This document shows positions 1 to 7,044 of a DNA stretch of 15,717 bases, in pieces. This DNA is from Paracoccaceae bacterium (GTDB lineage Bacteria; Pseudomonadota; Alphaproteobacteria; Rhodobacterales; Rhodobacteraceae): contig SKNG01000207.1 in assembly GCA_007120685.1 (NCBI GenBank), positions 1-15,717 of the forward strand. The letters are read 5' to 3'. A model generated the notes under the pieces. The model saw only the letters and a program-made list of their open reading frames with translations, did no database searches and was not told where the DNA came from. Numbering within the stretch: position 1 is the first letter of the stretch; every line of letters begins with the position of its first letter. The translations under genes and the position numbers were made by a program.

Positions 1-840
1 GAGGCGCGCAGCCTGACCGCCGGCCGTGCCCTGCTGATGGCCAAGATCGAAAAACCGGCGGCGCTGGCCGAGATCGACGCCATCCTGGCCGCGTCGGACG
101 GGCTGATGGTGGCGCGGGGCGATCTGGGCGTGGAACTGCCGGTTCAGGCGGTGCCGCCGATCCAGAAACGGCTGGTGCGCCGGGCGCGGGCGGCGGCCAA
201 ACCGGTCATCGTGGCCACGCAGATGCTGGAATCGATGATCGAAAGCCCCATGCCCACCCGCGCCGAGGTATCGGACGTCGCCACGGCGATCTACGAGGGC
301 GCCGACGCCGTGATGCTCTCGGCCGAATCCGCCGTCGGCGCCTATCCGGTAGAGGCGGTGCGCACCATGCACAATGTCGCCCGGTCGGTGGAAAGCGACG
401 AGACCTGGCGCCAGATCATCAACGCCTCGCGCCGTATCGACCATACCAGCGTCGCCGACGGGATCGTGGCCGCGGCGCGTGAGATTGCCGAGACCACCGA
501 CATCAAGGCGATCTGCTGTTTTACCGAGTCCGGCTCGACCCCCGGCAAGGTGGCGCGCGAGCGTCCGCAGGTGCCGATCATCGCGCTCAGCCCCAACCCG
601 GCGACGCTGCGCCGGCTGTGCCTGACATGGGGCACGCATTGCGTGGCGACCGGCCCCATCGACCGGTTCAAGTCTGCCGTGGTCAGTGCCGCTCAGGCGG
701 CACTGGCGCTGGGCATCGCCACACCGGCCGATCAGATCGTGGTCACCGCCGGCGTGCCCTTCAACGTGCCGGGCACCACCAACATCCTGCGCGTGGCGCC
801 CTGCGACGAACGCTTGATCTACAATGCCGAGGCCGAATAG
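1..840 (+). CDS. pyk: Pyruvate kinase, C-terminal part (5' end outside window)
   Basis: Pyruvate kinase transfers phosphate from phosphoenolpyruvate to ADP, the last step of glycolysis and of the Entner-Doudoroff route, in the cytosol. The frame is open from base 1, so the gene begins upstream; 279 residues are visible of a family length near 480. The visible part has the KIEKPAAL stretch with the catalytic lysine, the metal-site region GDLGVEL, and the family signature around ATQMLESMIESPMPTRAEV, followed by DVATAIYEGADAVMLSAES. The last ~130 residues, from about HTSVADGIVAAA to the end, form the C-terminal regulatory domain, with the FTESGSTPGKVARERP segment. The next gene starts 37 bases after the stop on the same strand, so cotranscription is likely. 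The identification is secure; only the N-terminal third is missing. Confidence 0.97.
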   Translation, partial: EARSLTAGRALLMAKIEKPAALAEIDAILAASDGLMVARGDLGVELPVQAVPPIQKRLVRRARAAAKPVIVATQMLESMIESPMPTRAEVSDVATAIYEGADAVMLSAESAVGAYPVEAVRTMHNVARSVESDETWRQIINASRRIDHTSVADGIVAAAREIAETTDIKAICCFTESGSTPGKVARERPQVPIIALSPNPATLRRLCLTWGTHCVATGPIDRFKSAVVSAAQAALALGIATPADQIVVTAGVPFNVPGTTNILRVAPCDERLIYNAEAE

Positions 841-877
841 GCTGGCGGCCGCACGATCCGAACATGCAGGGTCATCG

Positions 878-1105
878 ATGGACCGGGACCTTCTGTTGCT
901 GATGGGGCTGGCCTTCCTGCCGCTGGCCTTCGTCGCCCTGGTCTCGGCCTGGGCGGACCGGCGCCGGCCCTGGGCGGCGCTGATCCTGGTCCTGATGGGC
1001 GGCGGCATGGCGGGCTGGGCGCATCTGACCCACCCCGAGGGCGGCTATGACCCCGCAGACCTGCCCGCCCTGGCGCTGGAGGTCGCGGCGCGCTTCCTGA
1101 ACTGA
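878..1105 (+). CDS. Small two-helix membrane protein of unknown function
   Basis: This is a 75-residue protein that I do not recognise by family. Two hydrophobic segments, about residues 5-25 and 32-50, are separated by the basic turn WADRRRPW. By the positive-inside rule this places the loop in the cytoplasm and both ends outside. The C-terminal 25 residues are polar to mildly acidic and end in a short amphipathic stretch. The ATG at 878 is preferred over longer in-frame starts because AGGG at 868-871 lies 6 bases upstream. The gene sits 37 bases after pyk with no terminator visible between them, so it is probably the last gene of the pyk transcript. A promoter for rpmI follows it. That it is a real gene rests on the ribosome binding site, the coherent membrane topology and the codon use. 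Confidence 0.7.
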   Translation: MDRDLLLLMGLAFLPLAFVALVSAWADRRRPWAALILVLMGGGMAGWAHLTHPEGGYDPADLPALALEVAARFLN

Positions 1106-1128
1106 CGCCGGCGGCCCGCCACTGGCCC

Positions 1129-1157
1129 TTGCATCCCGCCCCGGACCGGCCTATAGC
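1129..1157 (+). promoter_or_regulatory. Candidate sigma-70 promoter for rpmI-rplT
   Basis: TTGCAT at 1129-1134 and TATAGC at 1152-1157 are separated by 17 bases, the optimal spacing for a housekeeping promoter. Transcription from here would give a leader of roughly 75 bases before rpmI. L20 commonly represses its own operon through leader RNA, but I cannot assign a specific L20-binding fold here. Confidence 0.45.
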
Positions 1158-1240
1158 GCCGGCTCCATCCCCGCGCGGCCGGCCGATGTGGCATGCCGAG
1201 TCGCGCGATTTGACCGCTCGAAGACAGACAGGAGACGGAA

Positions 1241-1441
1241 ATGCCCAAGATGAAGACCAAGTCGAGCGCCAAGAAGCGCTTCAAGGTCACCGCCACCGGC
1301 AAGGTGAAATCGGCGCAGGCCGGCAAACGCCATGGCATGATCAAGCGGTCGCCGAAGTTCATCCGCGATGCGCGCGGCACCTCGGTGCTCAGCGATGCGG
1401 ATGCGAAGATCGTGAAATCCTACATGCCCTACGACCGCTGA
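1241..1441 (+). CDS. rpmI: 50S ribosomal protein L35
   Basis: L35 is a small basic protein of the large ribosomal subunit that binds 23S rRNA. The 66-residue product has the family's usual length and its N-terminal signature MPKMKTKSSAKKRFKVTATG, with a second basic patch (AGKRHGMIKRSPKFIRDAR). The start is fixed by AGGAG at 1230-1234. The stop codon TGA (1439-1441) shares its last base with the AGGAGG ribosome binding site of rplT, so translation of the pair is tightly linked. Many bacteria have infC just upstream of rpmI. Here the upstream neighbours are pyk and a small membrane-protein gene, so this copy of the operon lacks infC. Confidence 0.98.
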   Translation: MPKMKTKSSAKKRFKVTATGKVKSAQAGKRHGMIKRSPKFIRDARGTSVLSDADAKIVKSYMPYDR

Positions 1442-1453
1442 GGAGGATCAGAC

Positions 1454-1816
1454 ATGGCACGCGTCACATCCGGCAAGGTAACCCACGCCCGCCACCGTAA
1501 GGTGGTCAAGGCGGCAAAGGGCTATTACGGCGCCCGCTCGCGCAATTTCCGCACCGCCACGCAGGCGGTGGACAAGGCCAACCAATACGCCACCCGCGAC
1601 CGCAAGAACCGCAAGCGCAATTTCCGCGCGCTGTGGATCCAGCGCATCAACGCCGCGGTGCGGGCGATCGACCCCACACTGACCTATTCGCGCTTCATCC
1701 ACGCGCTGGATCAGGCGGGGATCGAGGTGGACCGCAAGGTGCTGGCCGATCTGGCCGTGCACGAGCCCGAAGCCTTTGGCCAGATCGTCGAACGCGCCCG
1801 CGCGGCGACGGCCTGA
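1454..1816 (+). CDS. rplT: 50S ribosomal protein L20
   Basis: L20 binds 23S rRNA directly, is needed early in large-subunit assembly, and in several bacteria represses its own operon. The 120-residue product begins MARVTSGKVTHARHRKVVK and has the long basic N-terminal helix (GYYGARSRNFRTATQAVDKA) followed by the globular domain (RNFRALWIQRINAAVR, YSRFIHALDQAGIEVDRKVL), matching the usual 117-120 residues. AGGAGG at 1441-1446 sets the start. A strong terminator follows 24 bases after the stop. In many bacteria pheS and pheT follow rplT; they do not here. Confidence 0.98.
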   Translation: MARVTSGKVTHARHRKVVKAAKGYYGARSRNFRTATQAVDKANQYATRDRKNRKRNFRALWIQRINAAVRAIDPTLTYSRFIHALDQAGIEVDRKVLADLAVHEPEAFGQIVERARAATA

Positions 1817-1839
1817 CCTGGCCCGAAAAGCCCGAACAG

Positions 1840-1869
1840 GGGGCTGCCCGGCCGGGGCGGCCCCTTTTT
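1840..1869 (+). terminator. Intrinsic terminator after rplT
   Basis: A 10-base-pair stem with left arm GGGGCTGCCC (1840-1849) pairs with GGGCGGCCCC (1855-1864), with one G-U pair and a 5-base loop. It is followed at once by TTTTT (1865-1869). This is a textbook Rho-independent terminator and ends the rpmI-rplT transcript. Confidence 0.9.
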
Positions 1870-1953
1870 CGTTGTCCTGGCCCGTAGGCGCATTGACACC
1901 GGTGCGGCGACGGGATTGTCTGCCCCCAGCCGGCACCAAGAGGGCGTATCCAC

Positions 1954-2787
1954 ATGCAAACAGGCAATTTTCTCTACGCCCCGCGCTGGGTGAAAACGAT
2001 TGCACTGATCGTGCTCAGCCTGGCGCTGGTGACGGCGCTTGCCGTGGTGGTGGTCTACATCGACCAGGGTGGGCGCGAGAACTGGGTGCTGGTGGCGATT
2101 TCGCTGGCACAGATCGCGGCATCGGGCCTGGTCATTGCGCTGATTGTCTTCTTCTCACAGCGCGACGCCAACTTGGCAGTGCTGCGGACGCGAATCCGGG
2201 ATTTCCTGCTGCTCAGCATCCCCAAGGCTATGCTTATCGTGGACAGCCCGCCAGAAAAAGAGGCCCTATGGCAACCCGGACGGCGCTGGATGCGCAAGGA
2301 GTGGACGCGCCCAGACGCAGAGACGAATGTGCAGATCCGCATCCGCTATGCCCCCGGCGCCATCGAGGCCTGGTATGAGTTGCGCGCCCATAATCGGATG
2401 CTGCTGATCCGGGCGCAGGTCAACATGGGCGAGGTGGCTTTCTCCTTCTACTTCCCCGCCGCCGATGAGACCGAGGCGGCAGAAAGGCGCAAGCAACTGG
2501 ATTGGGCGTTCAGCCGGATGACCTCGCTCGGCGGTTATCACCTCGGCACCCATTTCAGTGTCGAGCGATACGACAACCGCACCCATGCCGCATTCTTCCT
2601 GACCAGAGACTTCGGCATTGATTTTCTTGATGATAACCGCCGTATGCTTTTTGTTGTGAATGACCTGGCGCTGACCCTGCGCGGCCTGGTGAAGGAATGT
2701 ATCGACCAGAAGATACCGACCTCCTATGAGGACGGCAGCTATACCGCCCCCGAAAAGGCCCCCGATACGGCAACCGCTCAGCCGTAA
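1954..2787 (+). CDS. Membrane-anchored protein of unknown function (277 aa)
   Basis: I do not recognise this family. Two strong membrane helices are visible near the N-terminus, about residues 14-36 and 44-67, joined by a short loop (DQGGREN). Basic residues before the first helix (R11, K14) and after the second (R70, R78, R80, R82) predict both ends in the cytoplasm. The remaining ~200 residues are soluble and mixed alpha/beta in appearance, with no catalytic motif I can name. AAGAGGG at 1938-1944 precedes the ATG at a normal distance. The gene lies between the rplT terminator and maeB, so it probably has its own promoter. Its last 10 bases overlap the end of the convergent maeB gene. Parts of it, for example around 2590-2660, use more A/T-ending codons than the neighbours, which may mean a different history. 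Confidence 0.85.
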   Translation: MQTGNFLYAPRWVKTIALIVLSLALVTALAVVVVYIDQGGRENWVLVAISLAQIAASGLVIALIVFFSQRDANLAVLRTRIRDFLLLSIPKAMLIVDSPPEKEALWQPGRRWMRKEWTRPDAETNVQIRIRYAPGAIEAWYELRAHNRMLLIRAQVNMGEVAFSFYFPAADETEAAERRKQLDWAFSRMTSLGGYHLGTHFSVERYDNRTHAAFFLTRDFGIDFLDDNRRMLFVVNDLALTLRGLVKECIDQKIPTSYEDGSYTAPEKAPDTATAQP

Positions 2788-5057
2788 TGCGCCACCGGCG
2801 TGCCGGCGATGGCGGCCATGTTCAGCAACCCCCGCGCGGTGATCGAGGGGGTGACGATATGCGCGCGGTTGCCCAATCCCATCAGGATCGGCCCCACCTC
2901 CAGCCCGCCGGCGCGGGTCTTCAGGATGTTGCGCACCCCGCTGGCCGCATCGGTGGTCGGAAACACCAGCACATTCGCCGCCCCGGTCAGCCGCGAATGC
3001 GGAAAGATCCGTTCGCGCAGTTCCGGGTCCAGCGCGGCATCGACATGCATCTCGCCCTCGTATTCGAAATCCACCCCGCGCGCATCCAAGAGCGCCAGCG
3101 CCGCCCGCATCCGCCGGCCCGATGACGTGTCCAGCGTGCCGAATTGCGAATGCGAACACAGCGCCACCTTCGGCACCACGCCAAAGCGCCGCACATGCCG
3201 GGCCGCGCCGATCACCGTCTCGGCCACCTGCTCCGCCGTCGGTTCAGGGTTCACCTGCGTATCGGCGATGAACAGCGGCCCGGCGGTCTGGATGATCAGC
3301 GACAGCGCCCCCACCGGCTGCAACCCGTCCCGCGCCAGCACCTGCGCCACATAGCCCAGATGCCACAGATACTGACCGAACGCCCCGCAGATCAGACTGT
3401 CGGCCTCGCCCCGGTGGACCATGATCGCGCCGATGGCGGTGGTGTTGGTGCGCAGGATCGCCTTGGCCACATCCGGCGTCACGCCGCGCCGTTCCATCAG
3501 CAGATGATAGGTTTCCCAGTATTCACGGTAGCGGGGGTCGTTTTCGGGGTTCACGATCTCGAAATCACGCTCGGGACGGATCGGCAGGCCCGCGCGCTCG
3601 CAACGCCGGGCAATCACCTCGGGCCGGCCGATCAGGATTGGCTGCTCGGTGGTTTCCTCCAGAATCGCCTGGGCGGCGCGCAACACCCGCTCATCCTCGC
3701 CCTCGGCAAAGACGATCCGGCGCGAGGCCTCCTTCGCCGCCTCGAAGACCGGGCGCATCAACAGGGCCGAGCGGAACACCGAACTGTCCAGCTGCCGCTT
3801 GTAGGCGTCCAGGTCCGCCAGCGGCCGCGCCGCCACGCCGGTGTTCATCGCCGCCTTGGCCACCGCCGTTGCCACCACCCCCATCAGGCGAGGGTCGAAG
3901 GGTTTGGGGATCAGGTATTCCCGCCCGAAGCTGAGTTTCTCGCCGCGATAGGCGGCGGCGGTTTCGGCCGAGGTGGTGGCGCGTGCCAGCCGCGCGATCC
4001 CTTCCACGCAGGCCACCTGCATGGCGTCGTTGATCTCGGTCGCGCCGACATCCAGCGCGCCGCGAAAGATGAAGGGGAAGCACAGCACGTTGTTGACCTG
4101 ATTGGGATAATCGCTGCGCCCCGTGGCCATGATCGCCCCCGGCGCGACCTCGGCCACCAGGTCCGGCATGATTTCCGGCACCGGATTGGCCAGCGCAAAG
4201 ATGATCGGATCCTCGGCCATTTTGGCCACCATTTCCGGCCGCAGCACCCCGGGGCCGGACAGGCCCAGGAACAGATCCGCCCCCGCGATCACCTGATCGA
4301 GGCTGCGCAGATCACTGTCCTGCGCAAAGGCGGCCTTTTCGGGGTTCATATCCACCGCGCGGCCCTGATGGACCAGCCCGTGAATGTCGCACAGCCAGAT
4401 GTTAGACCGCCGCACCCCCAGCTTCACCAGCATGTTCAGGCAGGCAATCCCCGCCGCCCCGCCGCCGGTGGAGACGACCTTGATATCCTCCCATTTCCGC
4501 CCCGTCAGATGCAGCGCGTTCGTTGCCGCTGCGCCGACCACGATGGCGGTGCCGTGCTGGTCATCGTGAAAGACCGGGATGCCCATGCGCTGCCGGCAAA
4601 TGCGCTCGACGATGAAACAATCCGGCGCCTTGATATCCTCCAGATTGATCGCGCCGAAACTGGGTTCCAGCGCGCAGACGATATCAGCCAGCCTCTCGGG
4701 GTCGGATTCGTTCAGCTCGATGTCGAAACAGTCGATATTGGCGAATTTCTTGAACAGGACCGCCTTGCCCTCCATCACCGGCTTGGCGGCCAGCGCGCCG
4801 ATATTGCCAAGGCCCAGCACCGCCGTGCCATTGGTCACCACCGCCACCAGATTGCCCCGGGACGTGTAGCGCGCCGCGGCACCCGGGTCGGCCTTGATTT
4901 CCAGACAGGCCTCGGCCACGCCGGGGGAATAGGCGCGGGCCAGGTCGCGGCCGTTGGCCAGCGGCTTGGTGGCGCGGATCTCCAGCTTTCCGGGGCGGGG
5001 AAATTCGTGATAGTCCAGCGCCTGCTGGCGCAGCAACTCCTGCCGGTCATCGCTCAT
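2778..5057 (-). CDS. maeB: NADP-type malic enzyme with C-terminal phosphotransacetylase-like domain
   Basis: This enzyme decarboxylates malate to pyruvate with reduction of NAD(P)+, linking the TCA cycle to pyruvate and supplying reductant. The 759-residue product has the length of the fused MaeB family. The N-terminal ~430 residues are the malic enzyme: RAYSPGVAEAC, TAVLGLGNIGALAAKPVMEG, FANIDCFDIELN, PVFHDDQHGTAIV, the nucleotide-binding GGGAAGIAC, and NPVPEI. The rest is a phosphotransacetylase-like domain (RIVFAEGEDERVLRAA, SHSQFGT, RLTGAANVLVFPTTDAASG). In studied homologs this domain senses acetyl-CoA rather than acting as an enzyme. The start MSDDRQ at 5057 is preferred over a 54-residue upstream extension that is arginine-rich, looks non-coding and would cover the operator. 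The gene diverges from cdd. Its last 10 bases overlap the convergent membrane-protein gene. Cofactor preference cannot be settled from sequence by eye. Confidence 0.95.
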   Translation of the reverse strand: MSDDRQELLRQQALDYHEFPRPGKLEIRATKPLANGRDLARAYSPGVAEACLEIKADPGAAARYTSRGNLVAVVTNGTAVLGLGNIGALAAKPVMEGKAVLFKKFANIDCFDIELNESDPERLADIVCALEPSFGAINLEDIKAPDCFIVERICRQRMGIPVFHDDQHGTAIVVGAAATNALHLTGRKWEDIKVVSTGGGAAGIACLNMLVKLGVRRSNIWLCDIHGLVHQGRAVDMNPEKAAFAQDSDLRSLDQVIAGADLFLGLSGPGVLRPEMVAKMAEDPIIFALANPVPEIMPDLVAEVAPGAIMATGRSDYPNQVNNVLCFPFIFRGALDVGATEINDAMQVACVEGIARLARATTSAETAAAYRGEKLSFGREYLIPKPFDPRLMGVVATAVAKAAMNTGVAARPLADLDAYKRQLDSSVFRSALLMRPVFEAAKEASRRIVFAEGEDERVLRAAQAILEETTEQPILIGRPEVIARRCERAGLPIRPERDFEIVNPENDPRYREYWETYHLLMERRGVTPDVAKAILRTNTTAIGAIMVHRGEADSLICGAFGQYLWHLGYVAQVLARDGLQPVGALSLIIQTAGPLFIADTQVNPEPTAEQVAETVIGAARHVRRFGVVPKVALCSHSQFGTLDTSSGRRMRAALALLDARGVDFEYEGEMHVDAALDPELRERIFPHSRLTGAANVLVFPTTDAASGVRNILKTRAGGLEVGPILMGLGNRAHIVTPSITARGLLNMAAIAGTPVAHYG

Positions 5058-5080
5058 TTCGCACCCCTTCCAGAAAGATA

Positions 5081-5094
5081 GTTTAGCATTAAAC
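5081..5094. promoter_or_regulatory. Palindromic operator candidate in the maeB leader
   Basis: A perfect inverted repeat GTTTA-GCAT-TAAAC lies 24-37 bases upstream of the maeB start, inside an otherwise very GC-rich region. A weak promoter-like pair for maeB, TTGCGT (minus strand, 5135-5130) and TATCGA (5112-5107) with 17 bases between, would place the palindrome just downstream of the transcription start. That is a position where a bound repressor would block transcription. The A/T-rich short-arm form resembles sites of MarR- or GntR-type regulators; the cognate protein is unknown. Confidence 0.4.
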
Positions 5095-5156
5095 AATCCC
5101 CCTTCATCGATACGCCGCCGCCCCGCGCAACGCAAGCGTGCTGTCGCGCGGCGGGC

Positions 5157-5185
5157 TTGCAAGCGGCGCCGTGCCGGGCCAGACT
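5157..5185 (+). promoter_or_regulatory. Candidate promoter for the cdd-deoA-deoB operon
   Basis: TTGCAA (5157-5162) and CAGACT (5180-5185) are separated by 17 bases and lie about 33 bases before the cdd start. The -35 element is part of the small palindrome GCTTGCAAGC (5155-5164), which could also be a regulator half-site. The -10 match is modest. Confidence 0.35.
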
Positions 5186-5217
5186 CGGCCAGCCTATCAC
5201 CAACGGGGACAGCACGC

Positions 5218-5604
5218 ATGAGCCTTCTGAAAGCCGCCCTCGCCGCGCGCGAGAACGCTCATGCGCCCTATTCGGGCTTTGCCGTGGGGGCGGCAATCCG
5301 CACCGGTTCCGGCGCCGTGTTCACCGGCTGCAACGTGGAAAACGCCAGCTATCCGGAAGGCAGTTGCGCCGAGACCGGCGCCATCGCCGCCATGGTCGGC
5401 GCCGGCGCGCGTGATATCGCCGAGGTCTGCATCGTCGCCGATACCAAGGCGCCGATCTCGCCCTGCGGCGGCTGCCGGCAGCGGCTGGCCGAATTCGCCG
5501 GGCCGGATGTGCCGGTCACCATGGCCACGGTTTCGGGCGATAGCGTGACGATGCGGATGGGCGAACTGCTGCCCATGGCCTTTCGCACGGCGCGGGGCGT
5601 CTGA
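5218..5604 (+). CDS. cdd: Cytidine deaminase
   Basis: Cdd hydrolyses cytidine and deoxycytidine to uridine and deoxyuridine in the cytosol, feeding pyrimidine salvage. The 128-residue product has the short, homotetrameric-type length. It carries the substrate stretch GCNVENASYPEGSCAET with zinc ligand Cys50 and catalytic Glu52, and the second zinc motif PCGGCRQ with Cys83 and Cys86. The N-terminal HAPYSGFAVGAA is also typical. A GGGGA ribosome binding site at 5205-5209 supports the ATG at 5218. The stop TGA shares its final A with the ATG of deoA (TGATG), so the two genes are translationally coupled. It is the first gene of the salvage operon and is transcribed away from maeB. Confidence 0.96.
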   Translation: MSLLKAALAARENAHAPYSGFAVGAAIRTGSGAVFTGCNVENASYPEGSCAETGAIAAMVGAGARDIAEVCIVADTKAPISPCGGCRQRLAEFAGPDVPVTMATVSGDSVTMRMGELLPMAFRTARGV

Positions 5605-6908
5605 TGGACATGCGACAACTCAACGCCGCCCTGCGCGACGGCGCCCCGGTGCCGGCCGAGGCGCTCGCCGCCTTCGCGCAGGGTCTGGCCGATGGCCGCG
5701 TGTCGGATGCACAGGCCGGGGCCTTTGCCATGGCCGTCTGCCTGCGGGGCCTGGGCGACGCCGGCCGCGTGGCGCTGACCGAGGCCATGCGCGATTCAGG
5801 GACCGTGCTGCACTGGGATTTGCCGGGTCCGGTGCTGGACAAGCACTCCACCGGCGGGATCGGCGATCTGGTCTCGCTCTTGCTGGCCCCGGCGCTGGCG
5901 GCCTGTGGGGCCTTCGTGCCCATGGTCTCGGGCCGGGGGCTGGGCCACACCGGCGGCACCATCGACAAGCTGGAGGCCATCCCGGGCCTGCGCACCGGCT
6001 TCGCGCCAGAGGATTTCAAGGCGCTGGTGCGGGAAAACGGCGCCGCCATCGTATCGGCCAGCGCCGATATCGCCCCCGCCGACCGGCGGCTTTACGCCAT
6101 CCGCGATGTCTCCGGCACGGTGGAAAGCGTCGATCTGATCACCGCCTCGATCCTGTCGAAGAAGCTGGCCGCCGGGCTGGGGGCGCTGGTGCTGGATGTC
6201 AAATGCGGCACCGGCGCCTTCATGGCCGCGCCGGAGGACGCGCGCGCACTGGCCCGGGCGCTGGTCGATACCGCCAAGGGCGCGGGCTGCCCAACGGTGG
6301 CGCTGATCACCGACATGAACCAGCCGCTGGCCCCGGTGGCCGGCAACGCGCTGGAGGTCGCGGCGGCGATGGAGGCTTTCACAGCCCCCGCCAGCCACCC
6401 CGCCCTGGTTGCCGTGACCGAGGCGCTGGGCGGCGAGGCGCTGGCCCTGGCCGGGCTGGCGCGAACGCCCGGCGACGGGGCGGCAATGATCCTGGATGCC
6501 ATCGGTTCCGGCCGCGCGGCGGAACGCTTTGGCGGCATGGTGGCGGCGCAGGGGGGGCCGGGGGATTTTCTGGCGCGTTGGCGGGCGTATCTGCCGGCGG
6601 CACAGGTGATGCGACCCCTGCCCTGCCCGCGCGAGGGCGTGCTGGCAGCCGTGGACGGGCGCGCGCTGGGCCATGCCGTGATCGGTCTGGGTGGCGGGCG
6701 GCGGGTGGAAAGCGATACCGTGAACCCGGCGGTCGGCCTGTCGCATATCGCCCGGATCGGCGCGCGGATGCAGGCGGGCGAGCCATTGTGCCTGATCCAT
6801 GCCACTGAAGAGACCGGTGCCGAGGCGGCCCGCGCGGCGCTGGCAGACGCCTTCACCCTGGCCGATGCCGCCCTGCCGCCGCGTCTGATGCATGAGCGGG
6901 TGGCATGA
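5604..6908 (+). CDS. deoA: Thymidine phosphorylase
   Basis: DeoA splits thymidine or deoxyuridine with phosphate into free base and deoxyribose-1-phosphate. The 434-residue product is close to the usual ~440. It shows the phosphate-binding DKHSTGGIGD (residues 79-88), the family signature GRGLGHTGGTIDKLE (110-124), and the DVKCGTGAFM motif in the alpha/beta domain. The C-terminal region (GHAVIGLGGGRRVESDTVNPAVG) matches the lid domain of nucleoside phosphorylases. Its ATG overlaps the cdd stop by one base and no independent ribosome binding site is needed. It receives deoxyuridine from Cdd and passes deoxyribose-1-phosphate to DeoB. A 136-base gap with unusual palindromes separates it from deoB, in contrast to the tight cdd/deoA junction. 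Confidence 0.96.
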   Translation: MDMRQLNAALRDGAPVPAEALAAFAQGLADGRVSDAQAGAFAMAVCLRGLGDAGRVALTEAMRDSGTVLHWDLPGPVLDKHSTGGIGDLVSLLLAPALAACGAFVPMVSGRGLGHTGGTIDKLEAIPGLRTGFAPEDFKALVRENGAAIVSASADIAPADRRLYAIRDVSGTVESVDLITASILSKKLAAGLGALVLDVKCGTGAFMAAPEDARALARALVDTAKGAGCPTVALITDMNQPLAPVAGNALEVAAAMEAFTAPASHPALVAVTEALGGEALALAGLARTPGDGAAMILDAIGSGRAAERFGGMVAAQGGPGDFLARWRAYLPAAQVMRPLPCPREGVLAAVDGRALGHAVIGLGGGRRVESDTVNPAVGLSHIARIGARMQAGEPLCLIHATEETGAEAARAALADAFTLADAALPPRLMHERVA

Positions 6909-6945
6909 TGCCATTTCCGGTTGATCGGTTCGGCATCAAGCGCGG

Positions 6946-6969
6946 GAACGCGCCTTCGAAGGCGCGTTC
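6946..6969. repeat. Perfect 24-base palindrome 1 (centre TTCGAA)
   Basis: The left half is GAACGCGCCTTC and the right half is its exact reverse complement, giving 12 paired positions with no spacer. In RNA this makes a very stable GC-rich hairpin. It abuts palindrome 2 with no base between them. Confidence 0.9.
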
Positions 6970-6993
6970 AAACGGGCTTTCGAAAGCCCGTTT
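6970..6993 (+). terminator. Perfect 24-base palindrome 2, possible terminator or attenuator
   Basis: The left half is AAACGGGCTTTC and the right half is its exact reverse complement. It is followed by one more T, so the plus-strand RNA ends the hairpin with UUUU. That gives a weak intrinsic-terminator form which could lower transcription into deoB. It shares the TTCGAA centre with palindrome 1, exactly 24 bases upstream. Because the structure is symmetrical, it could equally be a repeat element or a protein-binding site. Confidence 0.5.
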
Positions 6994-7044
6994 TCCGACG
7001 CTGCGCACCCGGCCCAAGCCGATCAACCGAGCCGGTACGAGGCG

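Larger units (their letters stand above)
6918..7029. repeat. Outer inverted repeat enclosing two palindromes between deoA and deoB
   Basis: CGGTTGATCGG at 6918-6928 is matched by its reverse complement at 7019-7029. The pairing extends inward by two more pairs (one G-U, one A-T) to give a 13-pair arm. Inside lie two adjacent perfect palindromes. As RNA the 112-base segment could fold into a three-way junction: an outer stem carrying two hairpins. It fills most of the deoA-deoB gap. It may be a mobile REP/MITE-like element or an attenuator that sets deoB expression relative to deoA. Confidence 0.65.

Noticed and set aside
3144..5081. Long open frame of 645 codons on the plus strand
   Set aside because: It is the exact antisense of maeB, is rich in His, Arg, Gly and Gln, and has no ribosome binding site or family motif. 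Long antisense frames are expected in high-GC genes.
5058..5219. 54-residue N-terminal extension of the malic enzyme
   Set aside because: The extension is arginine-rich, covers the operator and promoter region, and the family N-terminus begins at MSDDRQ (5057).
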